Shown piece after piece: positions 30,286 through 40,988 of a stretch of DNA of 64,000 nucleotides (positions are counted from its first letter, which is position 1; the number at the start of each line of letters is the position of its first letter). The DNA lies in assembly GCA_026027325.1 (NCBI GenBank), contig JAMSLZ010000004.1, forward strand, positions 682,001-746,000, read 5' to 3'. The stretch comes from Actinomucor elegans. Taxonomy: Eukaryota; Mucoromycota; Mucoromycetes; Mucorales; Mucoraceae. The notes under the pieces are model-generated. The model saw nothing but the letters and a program-made list of their open reading frames with translations. It had not been told where the DNA came from and did no database searches. Both the position numbers and the translations under genes were made by a program.

Positions 30286-31244
30286 TATTGTGACATTTCA
30301 GTATCGCTATCACCGGTAACGTCTTCACCAGATGGCAAAGCACCAGAACTACGGAATGCAAAAGCAGCCTTCTTGGGATCCTTTTCGGCAAGACGAGAGC
30401 GAGCTTCCTTAATGGCTTGATCAAGATCACCATCATCAATCCATCCAAGTTCCACAAAGGAGCGACCAACAGAAGGGACCATCACTGGTCGAATGAACGC
30501 CAGAGTGCTGATACAGCGAGAGTGAACGAGGTTAGCCATCTCGTTTTCACGAGCATTGGCTGAGAGAGAAGCATACTTGGGGTCAGCAAGATGGGCTGGG
30601 TTTAAAGGATCAAAATCCTTAATGAACTCAGCTTCAGCCGTAGTCATAAGCTCGGTAAACTTTTCAACATACTGCGTATGTATCAGGACACCAAGGACAC
30701 CAGTGGCAGGGAAACAGACATCTAACACACGACCAGTGTCAACACCAGCGCGACGTAACCGAGAGCGGACTTCAGTACGATCAAGTTTGCGGGATCGACC
30801 AAGATAAACATAGGTAAAACCCTGAGGACCCTGGGCCTCAAGGGTTTTGAAGGCGCGAGCAGCGGCTATACGTTTCTTTAGCGAAACGGCAGCAGGGCGA
30901 GAGGGGCGGCTGTCCTTTTTTACAGCGGCTGCAGCAATGGCAGCGAAAGACCGGGCACCATTTTTTTCCTGGGCGGGAGAAGCGACATCCTGCGGTGGAC
31001 TACGAGCGGTGGCAGCAGAGAGTTGTGCTCGAAGTTGGTTATTTTCATTAACCAGAGCCTGGTTTTCGGTTTTGAGTCCAAGAATCTCATTTTTCAAGGT
31101 CTGGAGCTCTTCAAATAATGTTTGATGTTGTTGCACTTGTTGAACAAGTGAAAACACCATTTGCTGTAGCTGCTGGAACTGCATTGGCTGTTGCATTTGG
31201 TCCATTGAGCCAGATGGCTCAGATGCATGTTGAACATTGGACAT
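30285..31244 (-). CDS. LINE C ORF1 protein
   Basis: 319 aa, intact. An N-terminal Gln-rich coiled coil (about 20-80: FQQLQQMVFSLVQQV and LQTLKNEILGLKTENQALVN) probably mediates multimerisation. A basic Ala/Ser linker follows (KKDSRPSRPAAVSLKKRIAAARAF). The conserved ORF1 domain (about 140-260) contains GFTYVYLGRSRKLDRTEVRS and VLDVCFPATGVLGVLIHTQYVEKF, probably an RRM-like nucleic-acid-binding fold. The acidic C-terminus ends GDSDTEMSQ. The ATG at 31244 follows a 191-bp leader conserved among all copies, including the most diverged one. Confidence 0.9.
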   Translation of the reverse strand: MSNVQHASEPSGSMDQMQQPMQFQQLQQMVFSLVQQVQQHQTLFEELQTLKNEILGLKTENQALVNENNQLRAQLSAATARSPPQDVASPAQEKNGARSFAAIAAAAVKKDSRPSRPAAVSLKKRIAAARAFKTLEAQGPQGFTYVYLGRSRKLDRTEVRSRLRRAGVDTGRVLDVCFPATGVLGVLIHTQYVEKFTELMTTAEAEFIKDFDPLNPAHLADPKYASLSANARENEMANLVHSRCISTLAFIRPVMVPSVGRSFVELGWIDDGDLDQAIKEARSRLAEKDPKKAAFAFRSSGALPSGEDVTGDSDTEMSQ

Positions 31245-31435
31245 TTCGAAATGGAGAAAAATTCAAGATGTCGAAAGCTTGATGGAATGTTCTGAAAAAA
31301 AAACTGCAGATAGTACTCGGCGAGGCGAAGATGGATGTGCAATTTTTATAGATGGATGTATAGTAGTTGTTGAGATATTCGGCTTTGAAAAAGTGGATTT
31401 TTGAAAAAAGTTTTCAAAAGCGAAAGAAGAGGGGG

Positions 31436-31449
31436 GGGGATGTAGCTCA
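31436..31449 (+). repeat. tRNA-Ala head at LINE junction (G9 type)
   Basis: GGGGATGTAGCTCA at the end of a nine-G run; between LINEs C and D. Confidence 0.9.
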
Positions 31450-31764
31450 GTTTAAAGATTATATTTTATTAATAAGTAGTTATATGGGCAAACTCTATAG
31501 AGCATCTAGCCTAACTATATGAAAAAGTGTTTAATATAAACATAGAAAAAAGTATAAAAAACCCTGAGAACCACAAGGGAGAAAAAGGTTAAAGACAAGA
31601 GCGAGAACCAGTAGACTATTGCAGCTCTGAGTGATCCAAAAGGCAAGCCAACAGCTGGGAACTTTGATAATCACTTACCACCGTGGCTGCGCAGTTGAAA
31701 GACAAACAGGCTGGTTCATCAATAGAACAGAGAGAAAGAGAGGCTCAATAAACCAAGGAGAGGT

Positions 31765-34700
31765 TTATATAGTACGAGTAGCAGCAAACCAGGCATCACC
31801 AGGATCTGGATCTGGGACGATAGCAGCAAGAGGATGACACAGCGTGTCAATCACATAGAGAATCTCAAGGAGTGCAGACCAGAAAGGCGGTGGACCATTG
31901 GATGCTTTCAAGGGCAACAAGTTCAGGGCATGATCAATGCGATTGACATCTGGCGGAGCAGCAGGTAATTGGCACAGAAGGCGAGGATCAATGCCACGGC
32001 AATTGAACACAAAGTGATCTCGAGAGAGCCGGCAACCAGTGAAACAAGGACACAATTCATCACGGTTAGCGAAACGGCCTAAGCGCCATCGAACAAGACG
32101 ACTGCGAGCAGCGCGAGTCATAGGCAGGTACAGTATTGGATCAGGCTTTGAAGTAGAGGGCCGACAAGCACGCAAAAGAACCGATTTACCAGTGTGAGCA
32201 GCAGCAGCCATTTGCTTGTCAAAGAGGTCTTGCCAGTAGCCAGAGAACCAGGACTTGAGACGAGAGGCTGTAGGTACAGGATTGGGCAATGCCATATGCA
32301 TAGGATTGAGGTATAGGAGCTTGTTCAATCGAGTGTAGCCAAGACCAGAAGGAGAATTGTCTCGAGAAGAGTTCAGCAATGATATCAAGCAATCATCCGG
32401 AAGCCATTGCGACCGTAGGGCATACTTGGTAACCAGGACATTGTATCGATGCTTCATGGAAGGGATACAAGTGATGTGCTTCGTGACATTGAACCATCGG
32501 GAGCCAACAAACATACCAACTAACCGGTTCTGAAGGTTATCCAAAGCAGTAAAGTCAGCAGCAGAGAGCCTAGATATAGCAAGACCGTACTCAAACTTGG
32601 GCCGAATGAAGGTAGTATATAACCGAGAACAGAGCAAGAGAGAGAAACCATTACGGTTGACACCAACCGAATTCAGTAGAGCCATGGTTTTGACTGCACC
32701 ACCAGACCGTTTAGCCAGGATACCCGGACCATCAAGACCTTTCTTGTTGAATGGCATACCAAGATACGTGAACTCGTTCACTGCAGGCAGAGGAACATCA
32801 TAGAGACTCAGTCTAAAGTTGGTAGACGTAGAGGAGGTCACAGAAGGAGCGTTCAGGACAGCACACTTGGTAGGGTTCCAACGATAGCCCAGTACTCTTG
32901 AATGGTCAGCAGCTAGGTTCAACATATTTTGCACCTCATGTTTGGAGCCAAAGATCGCCACATCGTCGGCAAACAGAAGACAGTTAATGGCCACAGCCTC
33001 AGCAGATCCAGGAGGAGACACCACAGCAGTAGTATCCGAAGCTTCAGACCGAAGGAGCTCAGGCAAGGAGTTGATGTACAAAGAGTACAAGTGAGGACTC
33101 AACACCGAGCCTTGGAGTACACCAGTGGCAGGGGAGAAAGAGGAAGAGATGTGGTTGGCGATCAATACGGAGATGGATACATCATCAAATAGATTGACCA
33201 GCAGACCAAGGAGAGGCCGAGGCAGAGATGAATTCTCAAGAGCATTCCAGATCACACATCGATCAACAGTGTCATAGGCAGCCTTAATATCCAGAAAAGC
33301 AACAACAGGATAGTGGTGATGAACCAAGAAGTAGTTGTGCATCAGGTCGTGCAGACAGAGGGCTTGATCCAGAGGACTACGCATGGGACGGAAGCCACCT
33401 TGTGCGAGATCTAGAGGAGGCGAATGGTCATAGACGCTTTGTGCAATGGTAATCTCAAACAACTTACGCATCACCGAAGTCAAAGAAATTGGCCTGTAGT
33501 TGGCAGGATCAGAAGCATCACCTTTCTTGAAGATAGGAAAGACCTGGGCTTGACGCCATAGAACCGGTGTATAGCACCATTGGTAACAAACCTGGAATAG
33601 CAAAGAGAGGACAGGAGCAAGTAAATCAGCAACAGCCTTGAGCATTTCAGCTTTTAGATGATCAGGACCAGGAGCTTTGCGATTCGGCAACTGTTTGATA
33701 TGCTCAACCAAGGTTTCCACCGAGAAAATCCAAGACACTTCTTCATCAGACACCAGGAAAGGCACTTCTAAACCAAAGTCAGGAGCAGCCAGGGGACGAG
33801 AAGCAGTTGATAAAAGAGAACCATCATACACTGTAGCCAGGTGTGTAGCCATAGAATCGACTGATGCTTGAGGGCCATCAGGATGAGCATACGTAGCAGA
33901 GGTTTCTTTCCGGCGTTTCAGCCTAGACATGGTCGCAGTGGCCTTGGCAAAGTCCTTTTGGAGTGACATGCAAAAGTTCTTCCAGGAGAGTCTTTTTGCA
34001 GCAGCAACAGCACGACGAAACGACTTGTGAGCTTGCAGATGAAGATGCCAGTAATAAGCCTTGTCAGCACCAAATGAATGACGCCAACGGCAATAGAGGC
34101 GATCACGTTCTCGAGCAGCAGCTTCCAGATCAGCAGTCCAGTACTTCTTCCAATGACCAGGACGAGGAGCCTTAGACCCAATGGATGCATCCATCGCCTG
34201 ATAGAGACACTCATTCAGAGATGCATTGAGTGAATCTATAGATGGACGAGTATCCGGAGGAGAACCAACCAGACCAGCCAGAGTATCCTTCAAGGGAGCA
34301 ACCAGACACCGAAACCGAGTATGGAACAGAGCCAAAGGCTCAGACTCAGCCAGCCGACTGAGGTTCCATGTCCTACGAGGAGCCAGCACCGAAGAGTCAC
34401 CTACCCCAGAAGAGCCACCAGAAACAGCAATGTACCTGAATCTCAATTGCAGCAGACGATGATCCGAGCCCAGAGATAGATCAGAAGCCACAGAAAGAGA
34501 AGCAGATACCATACCAGAACCACCAATGTTGGTCAAGAACAAATCAATGATACTGCTCGCCACAGCACCATTTCTAAAGGTACAGTATGTATCAATACCA
34601 TACGCCAAGGAAGCATTCAACACTGACAGATTGCGTTCTTCAATCCAAGGAAGTAGAGCTTGACCACGAGGATTTGTTGCAGAATCACCAGTAACATCAC

Positions 34701-35157
34701 CAAGGCGTGCATTGAAATCACCGCAGATAATACTATCAGAGTGCAGAGGCAGTGAGTTGAGAGAAGAGAGCACCAGATCACGAGAGAGACTGGGTGGAAA
34801 GTAGACACAATGCACATTGACTTTGTCAACCTTGATCGACAGAGTATATGCATTGTAAGACGGAAGTTGAGAGACAGTAAAAGGACAGTGAGGAGAAATG
34901 AGAGCAGTGACACCACCTGAGCCACGTCCATTGGCATTAGTGACAATTTGACCGTACAGATGATATTGAGACCAATCGGTAGGGATCAACCCAGAGGTAA
35001 GCCAAGTTTCAGTAATCAAGAGGATATCACAAGAGAGAGCATGAGAAAGTACATCATGGATGGTAGTGACCCGAAGGCCATTGGCATTCCACAATGCAAG
35101 AGAAAAGGAGCGGACGGGGGTATCAGAAGGAGTGAAAGGAGGGACTGAAGATGTCAT
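31765..35157 (-). CDS. LINE D ORF2: endonuclease-reverse transcriptase
   Basis: 1130 aa, with the same predicted sequence as LINE C ORF2 as far as I can compare. All endonuclease and reverse-transcriptase catalytic residues present. Confidence 0.93.
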   Translation of the reverse strand: MTSSVPPFTPSDTPVRSFSLALWNANGLRVTTIHDVLSHALSCDILLITETWLTSGLIPTDWSQYHLYGQIVTNANGRGSGGVTALISPHCPFTVSQLPSYNAYTLSIKVDKVNVHCVYFPPSLSRDLVLSSLNSLPLHSDSIICGDFNARLGDVTGDSATNPRGQALLPWIEERNLSVLNASLAYGIDTYCTFRNGAVASSIIDLFLTNIGGSGMVSASLSVASDLSLGSDHRLLQLRFRYIAVSGGSSGVGDSSVLAPRRTWNLSRLAESEPLALFHTRFRCLVAPLKDTLAGLVGSPPDTRPSIDSLNASLNECLYQAMDASIGSKAPRPGHWKKYWTADLEAAARERDRLYCRWRHSFGADKAYYWHLHLQAHKSFRRAVAAAKRLSWKNFCMSLQKDFAKATATMSRLKRRKETSATYAHPDGPQASVDSMATHLATVYDGSLLSTASRPLAAPDFGLEVPFLVSDEEVSWIFSVETLVEHIKQLPNRKAPGPDHLKAEMLKAVADLLAPVLSLLFQVCYQWCYTPVLWRQAQVFPIFKKGDASDPANYRPISLTSVMRKLFEITIAQSVYDHSPPLDLAQGGFRPMRSPLDQALCLHDLMHNYFLVHHHYPVVAFLDIKAAYDTVDRCVIWNALENSSLPRPLLGLLVNLFDDVSISVLIANHISSSFSPATGVLQGSVLSPHLYSLYINSLPELLRSEASDTTAVVSPPGSAEAVAINCLLFADDVAIFGSKHEVQNMLNLAADHSRVLGYRWNPTKCAVLNAPSVTSSTSTNFRLSLYDVPLPAVNEFTYLGMPFNKKGLDGPGILAKRSGGAVKTMALLNSVGVNRNGFSLLLCSRLYTTFIRPKFEYGLAISRLSAADFTALDNLQNRLVGMFVGSRWFNVTKHITCIPSMKHRYNVLVTKYALRSQWLPDDCLISLLNSSRDNSPSGLGYTRLNKLLYLNPMHMALPNPVPTASRLKSWFSGYWQDLFDKQMAAAAHTGKSVLLRACRPSTSKPDPILYLPMTRAARSRLVRWRLGRFANRDELCPCFTGCRLSRDHFVFNCRGIDPRLLCQLPAAPPDVNRIDHALNLLPLKASNGPPPFWSALLEILYVIDTLCHPLAAIVPDPDPGDAWFAATRTI

Positions 35158-36116
35158 TATTGTGACATTTCAGTATCGCTATCACCGGTAACGTCTTCAC
35201 CAGATGGCAAAGCACCAGAACTACGGAATGCAAAAGCAGCCTTCTTGGGATCCTTTTCGGCAAGACGAGAGCGAGCTTCCTTAATGGCTTGATCAAGATC
35301 ACCATCATCAATCCATCCAAGTTCCACAAAGGAGCGACCAACAGAAGGGACCATCACTGGTCGAATGAACGCCAGAGTGCTGATACAGCGAGAGTGAACG
35401 AGGTTAGCCATCTCGTTTTCACGAGCATTGGCTGAGAGAGAAGCATACTTGGGGTCAGCAAGATGGGCTGGGTTTAAAGGATCAAAATCCTTAATGAACT
35501 CAGCTTCAGCCGTAGTCATAAGCTCGGTAAACTTTTCAACATACTGCGTATGTATCAGGACACCAAGGACACCAGTGGCAGGGAAACAGACATCTAACAC
35601 ACGACCAGTGTCAACACCAGCGCGACGTAACCGAGAGCGGACTTCAGTACGATCAAGTTTGCGGGATCGACCAAGATAAACATAGGTAAAACCCTGAGGA
35701 CCCTGGGCCTCAAGGGTTTTGAAGGCGCGAGCAGCGGCTATACGTTTCTTTAGCGAAACGGCAGCAGGGCGAGAGGGGCGGCTGTCCTTTTTTACAGCGG
35801 CTGCAGCAATGGCAGCGAAAGACCGGGCACCATTTTTTTCCTGGGCGGGAGAAGCGACATCCTGCGGTGGACTACGAGCGGTGGCAGCAGAGAGTTGTGC
35901 TCGAAGTTGGTTATTTTCATTAACCAGAGCCTGGTTTTCGGTTTTGAGTCCAAGAATCTCATTTTTCAAGGTCTGGAGCTCTTCAAATAATGTTTGATGT
36001 TGTTGCACTTGTTGAACAAGTGAAAACACCATTTGCTGTAGCTGCTGGAACTGCATTGGCTGTTGCATTTGGTCCATTGAGCCAGATGGCTCAGATGCAT
36101 GTTGAACATTGGACAT
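35157..36116 (-). CDS. LINE D ORF1 protein
   Basis: 319 aa, same as LINE C ORF1. The stop overlaps the ORF2 start (TAATG). Confidence 0.9.
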   Translation of the reverse strand: MSNVQHASEPSGSMDQMQQPMQFQQLQQMVFSLVQQVQQHQTLFEELQTLKNEILGLKTENQALVNENNQLRAQLSAATARSPPQDVASPAQEKNGARSFAAIAAAAVKKDSRPSRPAAVSLKKRIAAARAFKTLEAQGPQGFTYVYLGRSRKLDRTEVRSRLRRAGVDTGRVLDVCFPATGVLGVLIHTQYVEKFTELMTTAEAEFIKDFDPLNPAHLADPKYASLSANARENEMANLVHSRCISTLAFIRPVMVPSVGRSFVELGWIDDGDLDQAIKEARSRLAEKDPKKAAFAFRSSGALPSGEDVTGDSDTEMSQ

Positions 36117-36307
36117 TTCGAAATGGAGAAAAATTCAAGATGTCGAAAGCTTGATGGAATGTTCTGAAAAAAAAACTGCAGATAGTACTCGGCGAGGCGA
36201 AGATGGATGTGCAATTTTTATAGATGGATGTATAGTAGTTGTTGAGATATTCGGCTTTGAAAAAGTGGATTTTTGAAAAAAGTTTTCAAAAGCGAAAGAA
36301 GAGGGGG

Positions 36308-36321
36308 GGGGATGTAGCTCA
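36308..36321 (+). repeat. tRNA-Ala head at LINE junction (G9 type)
   Basis: GGGGATGTAGCTCA within a nine-G run starting at 36303; the last junction of this type, between LINEs D and E. Confidence 0.9.
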
Positions 36322-36636
36322 GTTTAAAGATTATATTTTATTAATAAGTAGTTATATGGGCAAACTCTATAGAGCATCTAGCCTAACTATATGAAAAAGT
36401 GTTTAATATAAACATAGAAAAAAGTATAAAAAACCCTGAGAACCACAAGGGAGAAAAAGGTTAAAGACAAGAGCGAGAACCAGTAGACTATTGCAGCTCT
36501 GAGTGATCCAAAAGGCAAGCCAACAGCTGGGAACTTTGATAATCACTTACCACCGTGGCTGCGCAGTTGAAAGACAAACAGGCTGGTTCATCAATAGAAC
36601 AGAGAGAAAGAGAGGCTCAATAAACCAAGGAGAGGT

Positions 36637-39600
36637 TTATATAGTACGAGTAGCAGCAAACCAGGCATCACCAGGATCTGGATCTGGGACGATAGCAGCA
36701 AGAGGATGACACAGCGTGTCAATCACATAGAGAATCTCAAGGAGTGCAGACCAGAAAGGCGGTGGACCATTGGATGCTTTCAAGGGCAACAAGTTCAGGG
36801 CATGATCAATGCGATTGACATCTGGCGGAGCAGCAGGTAATTGGCACAGAAGGCGAGGATCAATGCCACGGCAATTGAACACAAAGTGATCTCGAGAGAG
36901 CCGGCAACCAGTGAAACAAGGACACAATTCATCACGGTTAGCGAAACGGCCTAAGCGCCATCGAACAAGACGACTGCGAGCAGCGCGAGTCATAGGCAGG
37001 TACAGTATTGGATCAGGCTTTGAAGTAGAGGGCCGACAAGCACGCAAAAGAACCGATTTACCAGTGTGAGCAGCAGCAGCCATTTGCTTGTCAAAGAGGT
37101 CTTGCCAGTAGCCAGAGAACCAGGACTTGAGACGAGAGGCTGTAGGTACAGGATTGGGCAATGCCATATGCATAGGATTGAGGTATAGGAGCTTGTTCAA
37201 TCGAGTGTAGCCAAGACCAGAAGGAGAATTGTCTCGAGAAGAGTTCAGCAATGATATCAAGCAATCATCCGGAAGCCATTGCGACCGTAGGGCATACTTG
37301 GTAACCAGGACATTGTATCGATGCTTCATGGAAGGGATACAAGTGATGTGCTTCGTGACATTGAACCATCGGGAGCCAACAAACATACCAACTAACCGGT
37401 TCTGAAGGTTATCCAAAGCAGTAAAGTCAGCAGCAGAGAGCCTAGATATAGCAAGACCGTACTCAAACTTGGGCCGAATGAAGGTAGTATATAACCGAGA
37501 ACAGAGCAAGAGAGAGAAACCATTACGGTTGACACCAACCGAATTCAGTAGAGCCATGGTTTTGACTGCACCACCAGACCGTTTAGCCAGGATACCCGGA
37601 CCATCAAGACCTTTCTTGTTGAATGGCATACCAAGATACGTGAACTCGTTCACTGCAGGCAGAGGAACATCATAGAGACTCAGTCTAAAGTTGGTAGACG
37701 TAGAGGAGGTCACAGAAGGAGCGTTCAGGACGGCACACTTGGTAGGGTTCCAACGATAGCCCAGTACTCTTGAATGGTCAGCAGCTAGGTTCAACATATT
37801 TTGCACCTCATGTTTGGAGCCAAAGATCGCCACATCGTCGGCAAACAGAAGACAGTTAATGGCCACAGCATCAGCAGATCCAGGAGGAGACACCACAGCA
37901 GTAGTATCCGAAGCTTCAGACCGAAGGAGCTCAGGCAAGGAGTTGATGTACAAAGAATACAAGTGAGGACTCAACACCGAACCTTGGAGTACACCAGTGG
38001 CAGGAGAGAAAGAGGAAGAGATGTGGTTGGCAATCAACACGGAGATGGATACATCATCAAATAGATTGACCAGCAGACCAAGGAGAGGCCGAGGCAGAGA
38101 TGAATTCTCAAGAGCATTCCAGATCACACGTCGATCAACAGTGTCATAGGCAGCCTTAATATCCAGAAAAGCAACAACAGGATAGTGGTGATGAACCAAG
38201 AAGTAGTTGTGCATCAGGTCGTGCAGACAGAGGGCTTGATCCAGAGGACTACGCATGGGACGGAAGCCACCTTGTGCGAGATCTAGAGAAGGCGAATGGT
38301 CATAGACGCTTTGTGCAATGGTAATCTCAAACAACTTACGCATCACCGAAGTCAAAGAAATTGGCCTGTAGTTGGCAGGATCAGAAGCATCACCTTTCTT
38401 GAAGATAGGAAAGACCTGGGCTTGACGCCATAGAACCGGTGTATAGCACCATTGGTAACAAACCTGGAATAGCAAAGAGAGGACAGGAGCAAGTAAATCA
38501 GCAACAGCCTTGAGCATTTCAGCTTTTAGATGATCAGGACCAGGAGCTTTGCGATTCGGCAACTGTTTGATATGCTCAACCAAGGTTTCCACCGAGAAAA
38601 TCCAAGACACTTCTTCATCAGACACCAGGAAAGGCACTTCTAAACCAAAGTCAGGAGCAGCCAGGGGACGAGAAGCAGTTGACAAAAGAGAACCATCATA
38701 CACTGTAGCCAGGTGAGTAGCCATAGAATCGACTGATGCTTGAGGGCCATCAGGATGAGCATACGTAGCAGAAGTTTCTTTCCGGCGTTTCAGCCTAGAC
38801 ATGGTGGCAGTGGCCTTGGCAAAGTCCTTTTGGAGTGACATGCAAAAGCTCTTCCAGGAGAGTCTTTTTGCAGCAGCAACAGCACGACGAAACGACTTGT
38901 GAGCTTGCAGATGGAGATGCCAGTAATAAGCCTTGTCAACACCAAATGAATGACGCCAACGGCAATAGAGGCGATCACGTTCTCGAGCAGCAGCTTCCAG
39001 ATCAGCTGTCCAGTACTTCTTCCAATGACCAGGACGGGGAGCCTTAGACCCAATGGATTCATCCATCGCCTGATAAAGACACTCATTCAGAGATGTATTG
39101 AGTGAATCTATAGGTGGACGACTATCCGGAGGAGAACCAACCAGACCAGCAAGAGTATCCTTCAAAGGAGCAACCAGACACCGAAACCGAGTATGGAACA
39201 GAGCCAAAGGCTCAGACTCAGCCAGCCGACTGAGGTTCCATGTCCTACGAGGAGCCAGCACCGAAGAGTCACCTACACCAGAAGAGCCACCAGAAACAGC
39301 AATGTACTTGAACCCCAACTGAAGCAGCCGATGATCAGAGCCCAAAGACAGATCGGATGCCACAGAAAGAGAAGGAGACACCATACCAGAACCACCAATG
39401 TTGGTCAAGAACAAGTCAATGATACTGCTCGCCACAGCACCATTTCTGAAGGTACAGTATGTATCAATACCATACGCCAAGGAAGCATTCAACACTGACA
39501 GATTGCGTTCTTCAATCCAAGGAAGCAGAGCTAGACCACGAGGATTTGTTGCAGAATCACCAGTAAGATCACCAAGGCGTGCATTGAAGTCACCGCAGAT

Positions 39601-40029
39601 AATAGTATCAGTGTGAAGAGGCAGTGAGTTGAGAGAAGAGAGCACCAGATCACGAGAGAGACTGGGTGGAAAGTAGACACAATGTACATTGACTTTGTCA
39701 ACCTTGATCGACAGAGTATATGCATTGTAAGACGGAAGTTGAGAGACAGTAAAAGGACAGTGAGGAGAGATGAGAGCAGTGACACCACCTGAGCCACGTC
39801 CATTGGCATTAGTGACAGTTTGACCGTACAGATGATATTGAGACCAATCGGTAGGGATCAACCCAGAGGTAAGCCAAGTTTCAGTAATCAGGAGGATATC
39901 ACAAGAGAGAGCATGAGAGAGTACATCATGGATGGTAGTGACCCGAAGGCCATTGGCATTCCACAATGCAAGAGAAAAGGAGCGGACGGGGGTATCAGAA
40001 GGAGTGAAAGGAGGGACTGAAGATGTCAT
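36637..40029 (-). CDS. LINE E ORF2: endonuclease-reverse transcriptase
   Basis: 1130 aa, intact. Endonuclease and reverse-transcriptase motifs as in LINE C, with about twenty substitutions concentrated in the first 400 residues, most of them shared with the LINE I fragment at 53119-54078. The FADD motif and Cys/His knuckle are retained. Confidence 0.92.
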   Translation of the reverse strand: MTSSVPPFTPSDTPVRSFSLALWNANGLRVTTIHDVLSHALSCDILLITETWLTSGLIPTDWSQYHLYGQTVTNANGRGSGGVTALISPHCPFTVSQLPSYNAYTLSIKVDKVNVHCVYFPPSLSRDLVLSSLNSLPLHTDTIICGDFNARLGDLTGDSATNPRGLALLPWIEERNLSVLNASLAYGIDTYCTFRNGAVASSIIDLFLTNIGGSGMVSPSLSVASDLSLGSDHRLLQLGFKYIAVSGGSSGVGDSSVLAPRRTWNLSRLAESEPLALFHTRFRCLVAPLKDTLAGLVGSPPDSRPPIDSLNTSLNECLYQAMDESIGSKAPRPGHWKKYWTADLEAAARERDRLYCRWRHSFGVDKAYYWHLHLQAHKSFRRAVAAAKRLSWKSFCMSLQKDFAKATATMSRLKRRKETSATYAHPDGPQASVDSMATHLATVYDGSLLSTASRPLAAPDFGLEVPFLVSDEEVSWIFSVETLVEHIKQLPNRKAPGPDHLKAEMLKAVADLLAPVLSLLFQVCYQWCYTPVLWRQAQVFPIFKKGDASDPANYRPISLTSVMRKLFEITIAQSVYDHSPSLDLAQGGFRPMRSPLDQALCLHDLMHNYFLVHHHYPVVAFLDIKAAYDTVDRRVIWNALENSSLPRPLLGLLVNLFDDVSISVLIANHISSSFSPATGVLQGSVLSPHLYSLYINSLPELLRSEASDTTAVVSPPGSADAVAINCLLFADDVAIFGSKHEVQNMLNLAADHSRVLGYRWNPTKCAVLNAPSVTSSTSTNFRLSLYDVPLPAVNEFTYLGMPFNKKGLDGPGILAKRSGGAVKTMALLNSVGVNRNGFSLLLCSRLYTTFIRPKFEYGLAISRLSAADFTALDNLQNRLVGMFVGSRWFNVTKHITCIPSMKHRYNVLVTKYALRSQWLPDDCLISLLNSSRDNSPSGLGYTRLNKLLYLNPMHMALPNPVPTASRLKSWFSGYWQDLFDKQMAAAAHTGKSVLLRACRPSTSKPDPILYLPMTRAARSRLVRWRLGRFANRDELCPCFTGCRLSRDHFVFNCRGIDPRLLCQLPAAPPDVNRIDHALNLLPLKASNGPPPFWSALLEILYVIDTLCHPLAAIVPDPDPGDAWFAATRTI

Positions 40030-40988
40030 TATTGTGACATTTCAGTATCGCTATCACCGGTAACGTCTTCACCAGATGGCAAAGCACCAGAACTACGGAA
40101 TGCAAAAGCAGCCTTCTTGGGATCCTTTTCGGCAAGACGAGAGCGAGCTTCCTTAATGGCTTGATCAAGATCACCATCATCAATCCATCCAAGTTCCACA
40201 AAGGAGCGACCAACAGAAGGGACCATCACTGGTCGAATGAACGCCAGAGTGCTGATACAGCGAGAGTGAACGAGGTTAGCCATCTCGTTTTCACGAGCAT
40301 TGGCTGAGAGAGAAGCATACTTGGGGTCAGCAAGATGGGCTGGGTTTAAAGGATCAAAATCCTTAATGAACTCAGCTTCAGCCGTAGTCATAAGCTCGGT
40401 AAACTTTTCAACATACTGCGTATGTATCAGGACACCAAGGACACCAGTAGCAGGGAAACAGACATCTAACACACGACCAGTGTCAACACCAGCGCGACGT
40501 AACCGAGAGCGGACTTCAGTACGATCAAGTTTGCGAGATCGACCAAGATAAACATAGGTAAAACCCTGAGGACCCTGGGCCTCAAGGGTTTTGAAGGCGC
40601 GAGCAGCGGCTATACGTTTCTTTAGGGAAACGGCAGCAGGGCGAGAGGGGCGGCTGTCCTTTTTTACAGCGGCTGCAGCAATGGCAGCGAAAGACCGGGC
40701 ACCATTTTTTTCCTGGGCGGGAGAAGCGACATCCTGCGGTGGACTACGAGCGGTGGCAGCAGAGAGTTGTGCTCGAAGTTGGTTATTTTCATTAACCAGA
40801 GCCTGGTTTTCGGTTTTGAGTCCAAGAATCTCATTTTTCAAGGTCTGGAGCTCTTCAAATAATGTTTGATGTTGTTGCACTTGCTGAACAAGTGAAAACA
40901 CCATTTGCTGTAGCTGCTGGAACTGCATTGGCTGTTGCATTTGGTCCATTGAGCCAGATGGCTCAGATGCATGTTGAACATTGGACAT
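40029..40988 (-). CDS. LINE E ORF1 protein
   Basis: 319 aa, intact, identical in predicted sequence to LINE C ORF1 apart from silent DNA changes. TAATG overlap with ORF2 retained. Confidence 0.9.
   Translation of the reverse strand: MSNVQHASEPSGSMDQMQQPMQFQQLQQMVFSLVQQVQQHQTLFEELQTLKNEILGLKTENQALVNENNQLRAQLSAATARSPPQDVASPAQEKNGARSFAAIAAAAVKKDSRPSRPAAVSLKKRIAAARAFKTLEAQGPQGFTYVYLGRSRKLDRTEVRSRLRRAGVDTGRVLDVCFPATGVLGVLIHTQYVEKFTELMTTAEAEFIKDFDPLNPAHLADPKYASLSANARENEMANLVHSRCISTLAFIRPVMVPSVGRSFVELGWIDDGDLDQAIKEARSRLAEKDPKKAAFAFRSSGALPSGEDVTGDSDTEMSQ

Larger units (their letters stand above)
26578..31435 (-). mobile_element. LINE C, intact 4858-bp tRNA-Ala-targeted LINE
   Basis: Complete unit. 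The 5' leader (31245-31435), ORF1, ORF2 overlapping by one base, and a 3' UTR of about 315 bp ending AATCTTTAAAC without poly(A) are all present. The flanking sequences are tRNA-Ala heads. Both ORFs are open with catalytic motifs, so it is potentially active. Confidence 0.93.
31450..36307 (-). mobile_element. LINE D, intact 4858-bp unit
   Basis: Same length as LINE C and near-identical throughout; both ORFs open. With the shared nine-G junction this points to tandem duplication with C. Confidence 0.93.
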
